Part shown: positions 8,500 through 14,518 of the stretch, piece after piece
Layout of the letters: every line of letters begins with the position of its first letter
Position numbering within the stretch: position 1 is the first letter of the stretch
Source: an uncultured Clostridia bacterium
GTDB lineage: Bacteria; Bacillota; Clostridia; Christensenellales; UBA1242
Length of the DNA: 14,571 nucleotides
Assembly: GCA_947626175.1 (NCBI GenBank)
Contig: CANQRE010000020.1
Span: 1-14,571 of the forward strand
Reading direction: 5' to 3'
Translations under genes and position numbers: made by a program
Notes under the pieces: generated by a model
What the model was told of the DNA's origin: nothing
Database searches by the model: none
Seen by the model: only the letters and a program-made list of their open reading frames with translations

Positions 8500-9186
8500 T
8501 CAATATCCGCGAAGTTTTACAAGCTTTATTGTTTTGGACAATATGTTTGCAAATTTTTCGGCTTCATTTTTTGGAACTTCAGTTAAGTTTTGCTCTAGGC
8601 ATGTTCCGCCATCAACAAAATGCTGCAAAAAAAGTTTGTCCGCACCTTCAAGCCACTTTGCCATTTCTTCTATCGATTTTTTGGAATGAAACTCGCCAAC
8701 AAGCGTTGTTCGAAATTCATAATCCACAACATTGGATTTTAATAGCTCCACGCTTTTTTGAATTTGCTCCAAATTTACAATTGCGCCAGCGGTTTTGTAA
8801 TATTGCCCAATTGAGTTTTTGACATCCATTGCCACATAATCAACAAGCTTTTCATCCACAAGCTGTTTTAAAACGTCAAACTTTGCCCCATTTGTGTCAA
8901 GCTTGACCAAAAATCCCATTTGCTTTATTTTTTGTATAAACTCCACAATATCTTTTTGCAATGTTGGCTCTCCGCCTGAAACACAAACCGAATCAAGCAA
9001 GTTTTTTCGCTTGTTCAAATATGCAAAAAACTCATCTTCGCTGATTTGAGGTGGACTTGCCAACGCAACAAGTGACGAGTTTTGACAAAATGGACAGCGA
9101 AAATTGCATCCGCCTGTGAAAACAGTGGCACAAAGATGCCCATCAAAATCAACCATTGAAAGTTTTTCAAACCCATATATTTTCAT
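8500..9186 (-). CDS. Radical SAM activating enzyme, anaerobic ribonucleotide reductase type (NrdG2-like)
   Basis: Such enzymes cleave SAM with a [4Fe-4S] cluster and install the glycyl radical on a partner, here probably the class III ribonucleotide reductase NrdD. The cluster motif CNFRCPFC (Cys 27, 31 and 34) is the CxxxCxxC of radical SAM proteins, followed by SGGEPTLQ (about residues 90-97), the SAM-binding GGE motif, KLDTNGAKFDVL and YVAMDVK. The length of 228 residues and the order of motifs fit the short NrdG2 family better than pyruvate formate-lyase activase, which is usually longer; that enzyme remains an alternative. No nrdD is in the window. AAGGAG overlaps the stop of the upstream gene and lies five to six bases before the ATG at 9186. 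Last gene of the dut unit. Confidence 0.85.
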   Translation of the reverse strand: MKIYGFEKLSMVDFDGHLCATVFTGGCNFRCPFCQNSSLVALASPPQISEDEFFAYLNKRKNLLDSVCVSGGEPTLQKDIVEFIQKIKQMGFLVKLDTNGAKFDVLKQLVDEKLVDYVAMDVKNSIGQYYKTAGAIVNLEQIQKSVELLKSNVVDYEFRTTLVGEFHSKKSIEEMAKWLEGADKLFLQHFVDGGTCLEQNLTEVPKNEAEKFANILSKTIKLVKLRGY

Positions 9187-9195
9187 TTTTTCTCC

Positions 9196-9621
9196 TTAAG
9201 AAAGGCAATAGTAAAAGTAAAAGGTTGTTTCCTGCGTTTGAACAAAAATCTTTATTGTTCCAGAGGCATAAAATCCGCCATACGCAAGTTCTTCGGTGTT
9301 TTCAAGGTCATAAACATACACTTCATCGCCATTTAAAAAATAGTTGTAGCCTTTTTCATTTTGTTTGATGCCCTTGTCGCCGGAATGACTTTCCAAAACT
9401 GAATTTGCTTTGATTTCAATATAAAGCGAATTGTCATCAAAACTTTCAACCAAATCTTCCGAGCTGCCTGCGAACTCGGTGATTTTTGTCAAAACATATT
9501 TTCCACTTGGAACTGACGGAAGCTCAATGTTCACATATGTAAGAACAAAAATAAGAAAAAAGCCGGCAACAATTGCCACCGAAACAGCCAGCCAAATCAA
9601 TGCTTTTTTCCATAATGCCAT
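9196..9621 (-). CDS. Small single-TM protein of unknown function
   Basis: This 141-residue protein has one strong N-terminal hydrophobic segment (about residues 7-29) after a short basic start, giving an anchored protein or uncleaved signal sequence. The remaining 110 residues would be extracytoplasmic, rich in Glu, Tyr and Phe, and look like short beta strands. No cysteine except one near the end, no lipobox and no recognised motif. It lies between dut (15 bases) and the radical SAM gene (9 bases), so it is co-transcribed with them, but nothing ties it to nucleotide metabolism. Confidence 0.7.
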   Translation of the reverse strand: MALWKKALIWLAVSVAIVAGFFLIFVLTYVNIELPSVPSGKYVLTKITEFAGSSEDLVESFDDNSLYIEIKANSVLESHSGDKGIKQNEKGYNYFLNGDEVYVYDLENTEELAYGGFYASGTIKIFVQTQETTFYFYYCLS

Positions 9622-9636
9622 CCGTCCACAGTCCTT

Positions 9637-10134
9637 TTATTTTTTTGTTGAACCAAATCCGCCATCTTTTCTTTGAGATGGAATTTGTTTAAGTTTGTTA
9701 TATGAAATTTCTTTTGCCTTCACAGCCGGAAGCTTGTGCACAATTCCTTGAGCTATTGCCTTTTGCTCGCTGAAATATACAAACTGCCCCTTTTCAAGTT
9801 TTTCAATTTGCTCGTGCGGAAGCTTGGAAATATATGCCGGAACCTTGTTTGCATTAAACATTGCAAGCAAAATTTCGCCACGATAGCCATTGTCAATCAC
9901 TCCGCCACTTTTTTTAAGCCCTTTTGCCCCAACAGATGAGCGCTCTTCAATTTGCATATAGCAGCCCTTTGGTAAAACACACGCAATTCCAGTTGAAACA
10001 AGCTTTGTTTCAAAGGGTTCAAAACGCAAAAAGTCCTCTTTAAAGCAAGCATAAAAATCAAAACCTGCATCTTCTTCTCTTTTGGATGGAACACGCGCCC
10101 CATCTTTCATCTTTGCAAAAAGCACATTTGCCAT
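9637..10134 (-). CDS. dut: dUTP diphosphatase (dUTPase)
   Basis: dUTPase hydrolyses dUTP to dUMP and diphosphate, keeping uracil out of DNA and supplying dUMP for thymidylate synthesis. All five motifs of the trimeric family are seen: DAGFDFYA (residues 22-29), ERSSVGAKG (64-72), GVIDNGYRGEI (78-88, with the catalytic Asp 81), QKAIAQ (124-129) and the C-terminal RKDGGFGST (155-163). The 165-residue length fits the Firmicutes form, which has an insert between motifs III and IV. The frame is open to an ATG at 10200, but that codon overlaps the -35 box of the promoter, so the ATG at 10134 is the true start. Its ribosome binding site is part of a run of ten G. First gene of its unit. Confidence 0.95.
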   Translation of the reverse strand: MANVLFAKMKDGARVPSKREEDAGFDFYACFKEDFLRFEPFETKLVSTGIACVLPKGCYMQIEERSSVGAKGLKKSGGVIDNGYRGEILLAMFNANKVPAYISKLPHEQIEKLEKGQFVYFSEQKAIAQGIVHKLPAVKAKEISYNKLKQIPSQRKDGGFGSTKK

Positions 10135-10143
10135 ATTTTTGCT

Positions 10144-10153
10144 CCCCCCCCCC
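10144..10153 (-). promoter_or_regulatory. Ten-base G tract in the dut ribosome binding site
   Basis: On the mRNA strand the dut leader reads GAAG, ten G, then AGCAAAAAT and the ATG. The tract supplies the Shine-Dalgarno purines, so a change in tract length would alter their sequence and spacing. Confidence 0.6.
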
Positions 10154-10171
10154 TTCACAATTTTCAAAAAT

Positions 10172-10200
10172 ATTATATCATCTTTCGCCATAATTTTCAA
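10172..10200 (-). promoter_or_regulatory. Promoter of the dut unit
   Basis: On the minus strand TTGAAA (10200-10195), exactly 17 bases, then TATAAT (10177-10172): a near-consensus sigma-A promoter. Transcription should begin near 10165, about 30 bases before the dut ATG, which also settles the choice of start codon. Confidence 0.8.
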
Positions 10201-10260
10201 AACAAAAGAGCTTTTATAAAAAAATAAGCCTTAAACAAACAAAAGCGGCTGCAAATTTTA

Positions 10261-10289
10261 TTGACAAAAACAAACGATTATGTTAAAAT
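10261..10289 (+). promoter_or_regulatory. Promoter of tRNA-Ser
   Basis: TTGACA (10261-10266), a 17-base spacer and TAAAAT (10284-10289) precede the tRNA by 15 bases. The -35 box is consensus. It is divergent from the dut promoter. Confidence 0.85.
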
Positions 10290-10304
10290 GAGCAAGCAAA
10301 TTAT

Positions 10305-10395
10305 GGGGAGATACTCAAGAGGTCGAAGAGGCGGCCCTGCTAAGGCTGTAGGACGGGCAACCGTCGCGAGGGTTCGAATCCCTCTCTTCCCGCCA
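10305..10395 (+). tRNA. tRNA-Ser(GCU)
   Basis: The acceptor arm GGGGAGA pairs with TCTTCCC (one G-T pair), followed by discriminator G and an encoded CCA. The anticodon loop CTGCTAA gives anticodon GCU, which reads AGC/AGU serine codons. A long variable arm and a TTCGAATCC T-loop region are visible, as expected for a class II tRNA of 91 bases. The plus-strand mobile-element genes begin downstream of its 3' end, a common integration site for tyrosine-recombinase elements. Confidence 0.95.
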
Positions 10396-10405
10396 AAAGG
10401 GAACT

Positions 10406-10448
10406 GTTCGCACCCTAAACTTAAAAATGGGTGTGAACTTTTCTTTTT
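10406..10448 (+). terminator. Terminator after tRNA-Ser
   Basis: GTTCGCACCC (10406-10415) pairs with GGGTGTGAAC (10429-10438) over ten base pairs including one G-T, followed by TTTTCTTTTT. It starts ten bases after the CCA end. If the tRNA 3' end is an attachment site, this terminator was brought by the element. Confidence 0.75.
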
Positions 10449-10464
10449 AAGTGATTGTATAGGT

Positions 10465-10477
10465 ATGGTAATACCAT
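10465..10477. promoter_or_regulatory. Operator-like palindrome
   Basis: ATGGTA-A-TACCAT is a perfect 13-base palindrome. It touches TTGAGA (10478-10483), the -35 box of a possible promoter, so a repressor binding here could block it. It could instead be a recombinase or excisionase site; nothing decides. Confidence 0.35.
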
Positions 10478-10506
10478 TTGAGAATAAAAATAATTCTTAA
10501 TATGAC
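10478..10506 (+). promoter_or_regulatory. Possible promoter of the element leader/small RNA
   Basis: TTGAGA (10478-10483), a 17-base spacer and TATGAC (10501-10506). The -35 box matches five of six consensus bases and the -10 only four, so this is tentative. Confidence 0.3.
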
Positions 10507-10641
10507 TCCTTATATATTTGCTTTTGTTGTGTCAGTTGTAGCACAACTCTCGTAGGAGTAAACGGAATAAAATATAGCTCGAGCCAACAAAAAGTATCTA
10601 AATAAGATGAACAGACTAGGTTTTCAACCTGGTCTTTTTTT
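10505..10641 (+). ncRNA. Candidate structured small RNA or leader
   Basis: No plausible gene lies here, but several helices can be drawn: TTTTGTTG (10522-10529) with CAACAAAA (10585-10592) as an outer stem, a perfect AGTTGT/ACAACT hairpin (10534-10548), and CTCG (10549-10552) with CGAG (10580-10583). These could form a three-way junction, followed by the terminator at 10613-10641. An alternative pairing is ACTCCT (10505-10510) with AGGAGT (10554-10559). It is not a T-box, as the conserved antiterminator bulge is absent, and I recognise no Rfam family. It may be an independent RNA of about 130 bases or an attenuated leader of the downstream operon. Existence is inferred from structure only. 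Confidence 0.35.
10613..10641 (+). terminator. Rho-independent terminator in the element leader
   Basis: AGACTAGG (10613-10620) pairs with CCTGGTCT (10628-10635) over eight base pairs with one T-G pair and a seven-base loop, followed by six or more T. It sits about 140 bases before the first gene of the element operon. Confidence 0.75.
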
Positions 10642-10703
10642 ATGCCCATTTATATCAAAGACAATATTTTATTCTTTTTCGTTGACTCCTACAAAACAAA
10701 TTA

Positions 10704-10757
10704 CAAAGTAAAAGCAACTAACCGGGTTATGCTACTTTGCCACTGCCAAAAGGCAAA
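10704..10757 (+). promoter_or_regulatory. Hairpin-rich 5' leader of the pcfK-pcfJ operon
   Basis: CAAAGTA (10704-10710) pairs with TACTTTG (10733-10739), extended inside by GCA/TGC. An overlapping hairpin pairs TTTGCC (10736-10741) with GGCAAA (10752-10757). The two share bases 10736-10739 and cannot form together in full. The second ends eight bases before the AAGGAGG at 10765-10771, so folding could affect ribosome access. Confidence 0.35.
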
Positions 10758-10776
10758 TTTATATAAGGAGGTTAAT

Positions 10777-11061
10777 ATGGAAATTGAAAAGAAAAAAGTA
10801 AAGTTTAGCTTAACTAAATTCACCAAAAAAGGAAATTTCAGATTTTCAGGTTATGGTGAAATTGACAATGAAAATCTATACACAAAAACTAAAACTTACG
10901 AAGATTGCATTAGATATTGTCATAAAGTTATAAACTCTACAAACGAATTCAAAGGCAGCTTTTCAGAATTTGAAGAAATCGAATTTACAAACAATAAAAA
11001 TCAACTTGTAAATCTCGAAATTGAAAACTGCTACCAACTCTGGTTTAGAGTATTAAATTAA
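10777..11061 (+). CDS. Small hypothetical protein, first gene of the element operon
   Basis: This 94-residue protein is not recognised. It is lysine-rich at the start (MEIEKKKVKFSL), then has polar, aromatic-rich beta-type sequence and two Cys (CIRYCHK), with no membrane segment. The frame is open to an ATG at 10642, but that ATG lies just after a terminator and has no ribosome site, while ATG 10777 has a consensus AAGGAGG five bases upstream, so the short form is right. It is 12 bases from the next gene and opens a co-directional run of eight closely spaced genes. Its A-rich, AGA-using codons differ from the host genes to the left. Confidence 0.7.
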   Translation: MEIEKKKVKFSLTKFTKKGNFRFSGYGEIDNENLYTKTKTYEDCIRYCHKVINSTNEFKGSFSEFEEIEFTNNKNQLVNLEIENCYQLWFRVLN

Positions 11062-11073
11062 AAGGAGTAAAAA

Positions 11074-11316
11074 ATGGAAAATCAAAACTATTACTTAAAA
11101 GAATTTTGTTATTTTGATGGTGAAAATGATATTACATTCAATATTCTGGATATAAACACTGACAAAATGACAATTACGCTTGCAGCTACAAATCAAGGAA
11201 AAGTCTATGTAACCGAGCAAGATCTACAACTTGATAAAAATCAAGAACTTTATTTTGAATTTGGTGTTGACTACACAAAAATCAAAGTTAATGACTTTGA
11301 AACAGTCGAAGATTAA
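11074..11316 (+). CDS. Small acidic hypothetical protein
   Basis: An 80-residue acidic protein, not recognised. It looks like a small all-beta fold (alternating hydrophobic strands, DKMTITLAATNQGKVYVTEQD) with no Cys pair beyond a single residue and no membrane segment. AAGGAG lies six bases before the ATG, immediately after the stop of the upstream gene, and the next gene follows after 13 bases. Small acidic proteins in such operons are sometimes DNA mimics or anti-defence factors, but nothing here shows that directly. Confidence 0.65.
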   Translation: MENQNYYLKEFCYFDGENDITFNILDINTDKMTITLAATNQGKVYVTEQDLQLDKNQELYFEFGVDYTKIKVNDFETVED

Positions 11317-11329
11317 AAGGAGTAAAAAT

Positions 11330-11749
11330 ATGAACTATTTAGAATTAAAAGAAAAACATCAAAAAGAAGTAAACGAATTCCCTTTTGGATTTGCATTTAG
11401 TAAAGAGCAATTTGAAAAAATGATGCAAGAATTTGGTTTAACAAAAAATGATACAGATAAAATTTATTCAATCGGTGCTGGTGGATATATAAAGAAAAGT
11501 GATGCACCGGCTATGGATGAAATGTTTAAAAGACATAATCAAGAGCTAAAAGATGCAATTAAAAATGATAAAGATGGCTCTGGTTTTATTTATCAAATGT
11601 TTGATTATGAATTAGCCAATCATGAATATTGTATAACTCATGATTTAGAAGAAACGCTTGAATCACTGTCTTTAACTGAAAAAGATATAGAAGAAAACGA
11701 AAATTTACAAAAGGGCTTGAAAAAAGCACTTAAAAGATATAGGAGATAA
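11330..11749 (+). CDS. Hypothetical protein, possibly DUF7659 family
   Basis: A 139-residue soluble protein. The N-terminal part (FAFSKEQFEKMMQEFGL, then DKIYSIGAGGYIKKSDAP and a basic helix) followed by YELANHEYCITHD recalls, from memory, the DUF7659 family common on mobile elements of gut Firmicutes; this is not verified. The second half is predicted helical and highly charged. I take ATG 11330, with AAGGAG seven bases upstream, rather than the in-frame ATG at 11231, which lies within the upstream gene and has no ribosome site. Function unknown. Confidence 0.7.
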   Translation: MNYLELKEKHQKEVNEFPFGFAFSKEQFEKMMQEFGLTKNDTDKIYSIGAGGYIKKSDAPAMDEMFKRHNQELKDAIKNDKDGSGFIYQMFDYELANHEYCITHDLEETLESLSLTEKDIEENENLQKGLKKALKRYRR

Positions 11750-11758
11750 AAAGTTAAT

Positions 11759-11971
11759 ATGCAAGACAATAAATATGGTTATAAGCTTTGCAACAAACAA
11801 AAAGAGATTAGTTTGGTTACAAACAGTCTATGGCTTGCAGAACTTGAAAAAGCACAAAATGAAAATTTAGATATTTATCCTGTTAAAACATACTTTGAAT
11901 ATTCAAAACTTTGGAGAGGTTGTCCGTTTAGAGATTACCTCTCCGATTTTATTAAAAGGAGAAAAAGATGA
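11759..11971 (+). CDS. Small hypothetical protein overlapping pcfK
   Basis: A 70-residue basic protein, not recognised. It contains LWLAELEKAQNENLDIYPV and an aromatic-rich middle ending in a KRRKR tail. The nearest AGGAG is about 13 bases before the ATG, longer than usual, so expression may depend on the upstream gene. Its stop overlaps the pcfK start in an ATGA arrangement, and the pcfK ribosome binding site lies within its last codons, so the two are likely translationally coupled. Confidence 0.6.
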   Translation: MQDNKYGYKLCNKQKEISLVTNSLWLAELEKAQNENLDIYPVKTYFEYSKLWRGCPFRDYLSDFIKRRKR

Positions 11972-12567
11972 TTAAGTTAAATTTGAAAACAAGCAATAAA
12001 TCGCAAGAGCAAATAAAACAATATCTTGAAGAAAATGTTAGCGGAATGCTTGCAGACAAAATAAACAATGGCGTCAAAATCACAAAAGACAATAAAACTT
12101 TACTTAATAAAAAAGATTTAGATGGCTTTTGGAAATTTGCAACAGACGAAGCACAAAAGCAAGCTGAAAAAGGTGCAAATGGTGCTTATGTTGATAATGA
12201 AACAGTTTTTGGCTGGGCAATTCACTACTTTGAAGAAGACTCAATCGAAGGAAATCTTTATAACGAAGATGGAACTGAATATAAAATCGAAATGCCAAAG
12301 CCTACTCCAAAGATAGAAACAAAGCCTAAAAAGCCAGAAAACAAACAAGCAACATTGTTTGATCTAATGAATGAAGAAAATTCAGAGCAAGTTGAAAATG
12401 AAGAAGTCGAGCAAGAGATTGAACAAGAAAGCATAATTGAAGAACAAAATCACAAAATAAACGCCGTTACAGGTGAAATAGTTGATGAAAAACTACCGTT
12501 TGATATGGAAACTGCAAAATATCTCACATCAATATTAGACGGAAAAGTAACTATAAAAGGAGATTAA
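11968..12567 (+). CDS. pcfK: PcfK-like protein
   Basis: PcfK-like proteins are found beside PcfJ in conjugative plasmids (named from Enterococcus pCF10) and integrative elements of Firmicutes; their role is not established. The 199-residue sequence has the family N-terminal region, ending in the characteristic FGWAIHYFEEDSIEG (residues 81-95). A low-complexity, Glu-rich and probably disordered stretch follows (about 105-160), then a short C-terminal helix. No membrane segment or enzyme motif is seen. AAGGAG lies six bases before the ATG inside the upstream gene, and pcfJ begins two bases after the stop. The pairing with pcfJ strongly supports the assignment. Confidence 0.85.
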   Translation: MIKLNLKTSNKSQEQIKQYLEENVSGMLADKINNGVKITKDNKTLLNKKDLDGFWKFATDEAQKQAEKGANGAYVDNETVFGWAIHYFEEDSIEGNLYNEDGTEYKIEMPKPTPKIETKPKKPENKQATLFDLMNEENSEQVENEEVEQEIEQESIIEEQNHKINAVTGEIVDEKLPFDMETAKYLTSILDGKVTIKGD

Positions 12568-12569
12568 AA

Positions 12570-13889
12570 ATGTTTGATAGAAAAGATATAAAGCCTATAC
12601 CAAAATATATAGCAGAAATGATAAAAAATAAAGATAAAAATTATAGCAACTATGTAAGATTTTATGCTTATTACACTACTATAAAGAAAGAGCTTGTAAA
12701 AATAACTGTTGCTTGTAAAAACTTTGAAAAACAATGGTTTTGTAAACAAGTCGCAGTGCATGGAGTTCATAGTGATACATGCTATGTAAAAGACATGGAA
12801 TATTCTTTAATGGGATTTTCAGTTGGCTGGTATAAACAAGGAATTTCACAAGAAAAAAGAAATTATGATGATGATAGATGGCAAACTGCTGAAGACAAAT
12901 ATTATGATCCTGTTGCTCCAATCGTAAATCGAAAATATCCGTTAAAATTTGAAGCTTATAAATATAGTTGTGTGGATAAATACCCTTATGCAGATGCGAT
13001 TAAGTATTTAAGAATTTACGAACAATATCCAGAAACTGAATATTTAATGAAGCTTGGTTTATATCATCTTGCAACCAACAAAAGCATTTTGAAGAAAGCA
13101 AGAAAAGATAAAGCCTTCAGAAAATGGCTTATAGCAAACGCAGAGCCTTTGAAAAATGAATATGGAAACTATGGCTATTATTCAGGAAAAACAATATTGT
13201 TTTCGTATAAAGAAAATTTATCTATTGTTGAAGGGTTAAAAATTGCAATAGCCAAAGATGAATTGCTTAAAGATTACAATTATAAAAATTATGTAAGCGA
13301 AATTATACCTGCAAGTGAAATACTTGACTTTCTAAACTATTTAGACGAACAAAAAACCGGCATAAGTTCTTATGCTGATTATTTAAGAGCTTGTCAATAT
13401 TTGCATTTAGATATGACTCTACCTAAAAACAGATACCCAAAAGATTTCAAGCATTGGCACGATGTTAGAATAGATGAATATCATACTGCACAAGCCCTTG
13501 AAGATGAAAAGAAACGCAAGGAGTTATATAAACAATTCACGCAAATTGCAAATAAGTATTCTCTTTTAGAAAGAAATATGAATGATGATTATGCAGTTAT
13601 AATAGCAAAGAGTCCAACAGATTTGATTAAAGAAGGAAAGAAACTTAATCATTGTGTTGGCCGAATGAATTATGACCAAAAATTCGCACGAGAAGAAACT
13701 TTAATATTTTTTGTAAGAAATAAAGATGCGATTGAAACACCTTTTGTTACACTTGAATATTCTTTGAAAAATCACAAAATACTTCAATGTTATGCCGACA
13801 ATGACACAAAGCCAGAAGAACAAGTGCTTGAATTTGTCAATAAAAAATGGCTGCCTTACGCCAATAGAAAAATAAGGAAAATAGCATAA
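12570..13889 (+). CDS. pcfJ: PcfJ-like protein
   Basis: This 439-residue protein carries the PcfJ domain in its C-terminal third. The hallmark GKKLNHCVGRMNYDQKF has LNHCVG at residues 359-364, followed by LIFFVRNKD, PFVTLEYSL, LQCYADND and KKWLPYA near the end. The N-terminal 250 residues are Lys/Tyr-rich and largely helical, with several scattered Cys and His but no clear zinc finger. PcfJ proteins occur on conjugative plasmids and integrative elements; a nucleic-acid-related role is often guessed but not proven. AAGGAG overlaps the pcfK stop. The full length is normal for the family and there is no sign of truncation. It is the largest gene of the element operon in view. Confidence 0.87.
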   Translation: MFDRKDIKPIPKYIAEMIKNKDKNYSNYVRFYAYYTTIKKELVKITVACKNFEKQWFCKQVAVHGVHSDTCYVKDMEYSLMGFSVGWYKQGISQEKRNYDDDRWQTAEDKYYDPVAPIVNRKYPLKFEAYKYSCVDKYPYADAIKYLRIYEQYPETEYLMKLGLYHLATNKSILKKARKDKAFRKWLIANAEPLKNEYGNYGYYSGKTILFSYKENLSIVEGLKIAIAKDELLKDYNYKNYVSEIIPASEILDFLNYLDEQKTGISSYADYLRACQYLHLDMTLPKNRYPKDFKHWHDVRIDEYHTAQALEDEKKRKELYKQFTQIANKYSLLERNMNDDYAVIIAKSPTDLIKEGKKLNHCVGRMNYDQKFAREETLIFFVRNKDAIETPFVTLEYSLKNHKILQCYADNDTKPEEQVLEFVNKKWLPYANRKIRKIA

Positions 13890-13902
13890 AGGAGATAAGA
13901 TT

Positions 13903-14229
13903 ATGAATAACAAATATTTTAGAATAACGGGTTATTGCCCAGAAAACGATTTTTGCTTTATTATGGATGCAAACGGAATGTTTGATGAGTTATGGCAATT
14001 TAGTTCAATGCTTGTTAAAAAGGGCTTAAAAGTGCTTGAAATAACGAGTATGGAGAAAATTATAGATGTCAACATTACACCTATTGAAGAAGATAAAAAC
14101 CATATAGTTCTGCGCGCAAATGCAGATAGCAAACCAGAATATATAAATCAAACTGTTGATGGTATTACTTATAAAGCAATAAAAGTCGGAACAAAACTCT
14201 ACATACCAGATAAGGAGAAACAGTTATGA
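13903..14229 (+). CDS. DUF6329-like small protein
   Basis: A 108-residue soluble protein. The sequence YFRITGYCPENDFCFIMD, followed by ELWQFSSMLVKKGLKVLEI and HIVLRANADSKP, matches my memory of DUF6329, a family of unknown function that travels with PcfJ-type genes in gut Firmicutes; this needs a profile search to confirm. AAAGGAG precedes the ATG by eight bases and overlaps the pcfJ stop region. Its stop overlaps the next start as ATGA. Confidence 0.75.
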   Translation: MNNKYFRITGYCPENDFCFIMDANGMFDELWQFSSMLVKKGLKVLEITSMEKIIDVNITPIEEDKNHIVLRANADSKPEYINQTVDGITYKAIKVGTKLYIPDKEKQL

Positions 14230-14480
14230 GAATTTTAGAAGAATTATATAATGGCAATATTGCAGAAATACAACGCAAACTGCCGCAAGAAAAGAAAGAT
14301 TTAGAACTTGATTTATACGAACAATTAAAAGAAAAACTTGATAAGGATAACCTATCCTTATTTTTTAAATATTGTGAAGTTGTCGGAGAACGGAATTCTA
14401 TGGCCCTGCAAGACACATACATACAAGGTTTAAAGACAGGAATATTGATAGGGATTGAATGTAAAGACATTGATTTATAA
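14226..14480 (+). CDS. DUF6809-like small protein
   Basis: An 84-residue helical, acidic protein. The opening ILEELYNGNI, a middle charged helix, and a final YIQGLKTGILIGIE helix match the layout I remember for DUF6809, small proteins of unknown function from Firmicutes mobile elements; not verified by search. The start overlaps the previous stop (ATGA), and AAGGAG lies eight bases upstream inside the previous gene. It is the last gene before the oriT-like sequence, with only six bases between them, and no terminator is seen after it. Confidence 0.75.
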   Translation: MRILEELYNGNIAEIQRKLPQEKKDLELDLYEQLKEKLDKDNLSLFFKYCEVVGERNSMALQDTYIQGLKTGILIGIECKDIDL

Positions 14481-14486
14481 TAAAAT

Positions 14487-14518
14487 GGCCGGGAGTAAAG
14501 CGCACTTCCCATAGGGAA
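14487..14518 (-). other. Candidate origin of transfer (MOBQ-type nic region)
   Basis: On the minus strand an inverted repeat TTCCC-TAT-GGGAA (14518-14506) runs straight into AAGTGCGCTTTAC (14507-14495). Known MOBQ origins of transfer (RSF1010, pIP501 and pGO1 relatives) have an inverted repeat followed by AAGTGCG with the nick just after that G. By analogy the nick would fall between 14501 and 14500 on the minus strand. A second overlapping hairpin (GGGAGT/ACTTCCC) can also be drawn. The site lies in the intergenic gap after the pcfJ operon, where a relaxase gene would be expected to follow. The match is by eye and the relaxase is not in the window. Confidence 0.55.

Noticed and set aside
10261..10500. 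79-codon plus-strand open frame across the tRNA
   Set aside because: It covers the tRNA and its terminator and has no ribosome binding site; it is a chance frame.
10501..10641. T-box or known riboswitch leader
   Set aside because: The conserved T-box sequence and the core motifs of preQ1 or SAM riboswitches are absent, and no biosynthetic or tRNA-ligase gene follows.
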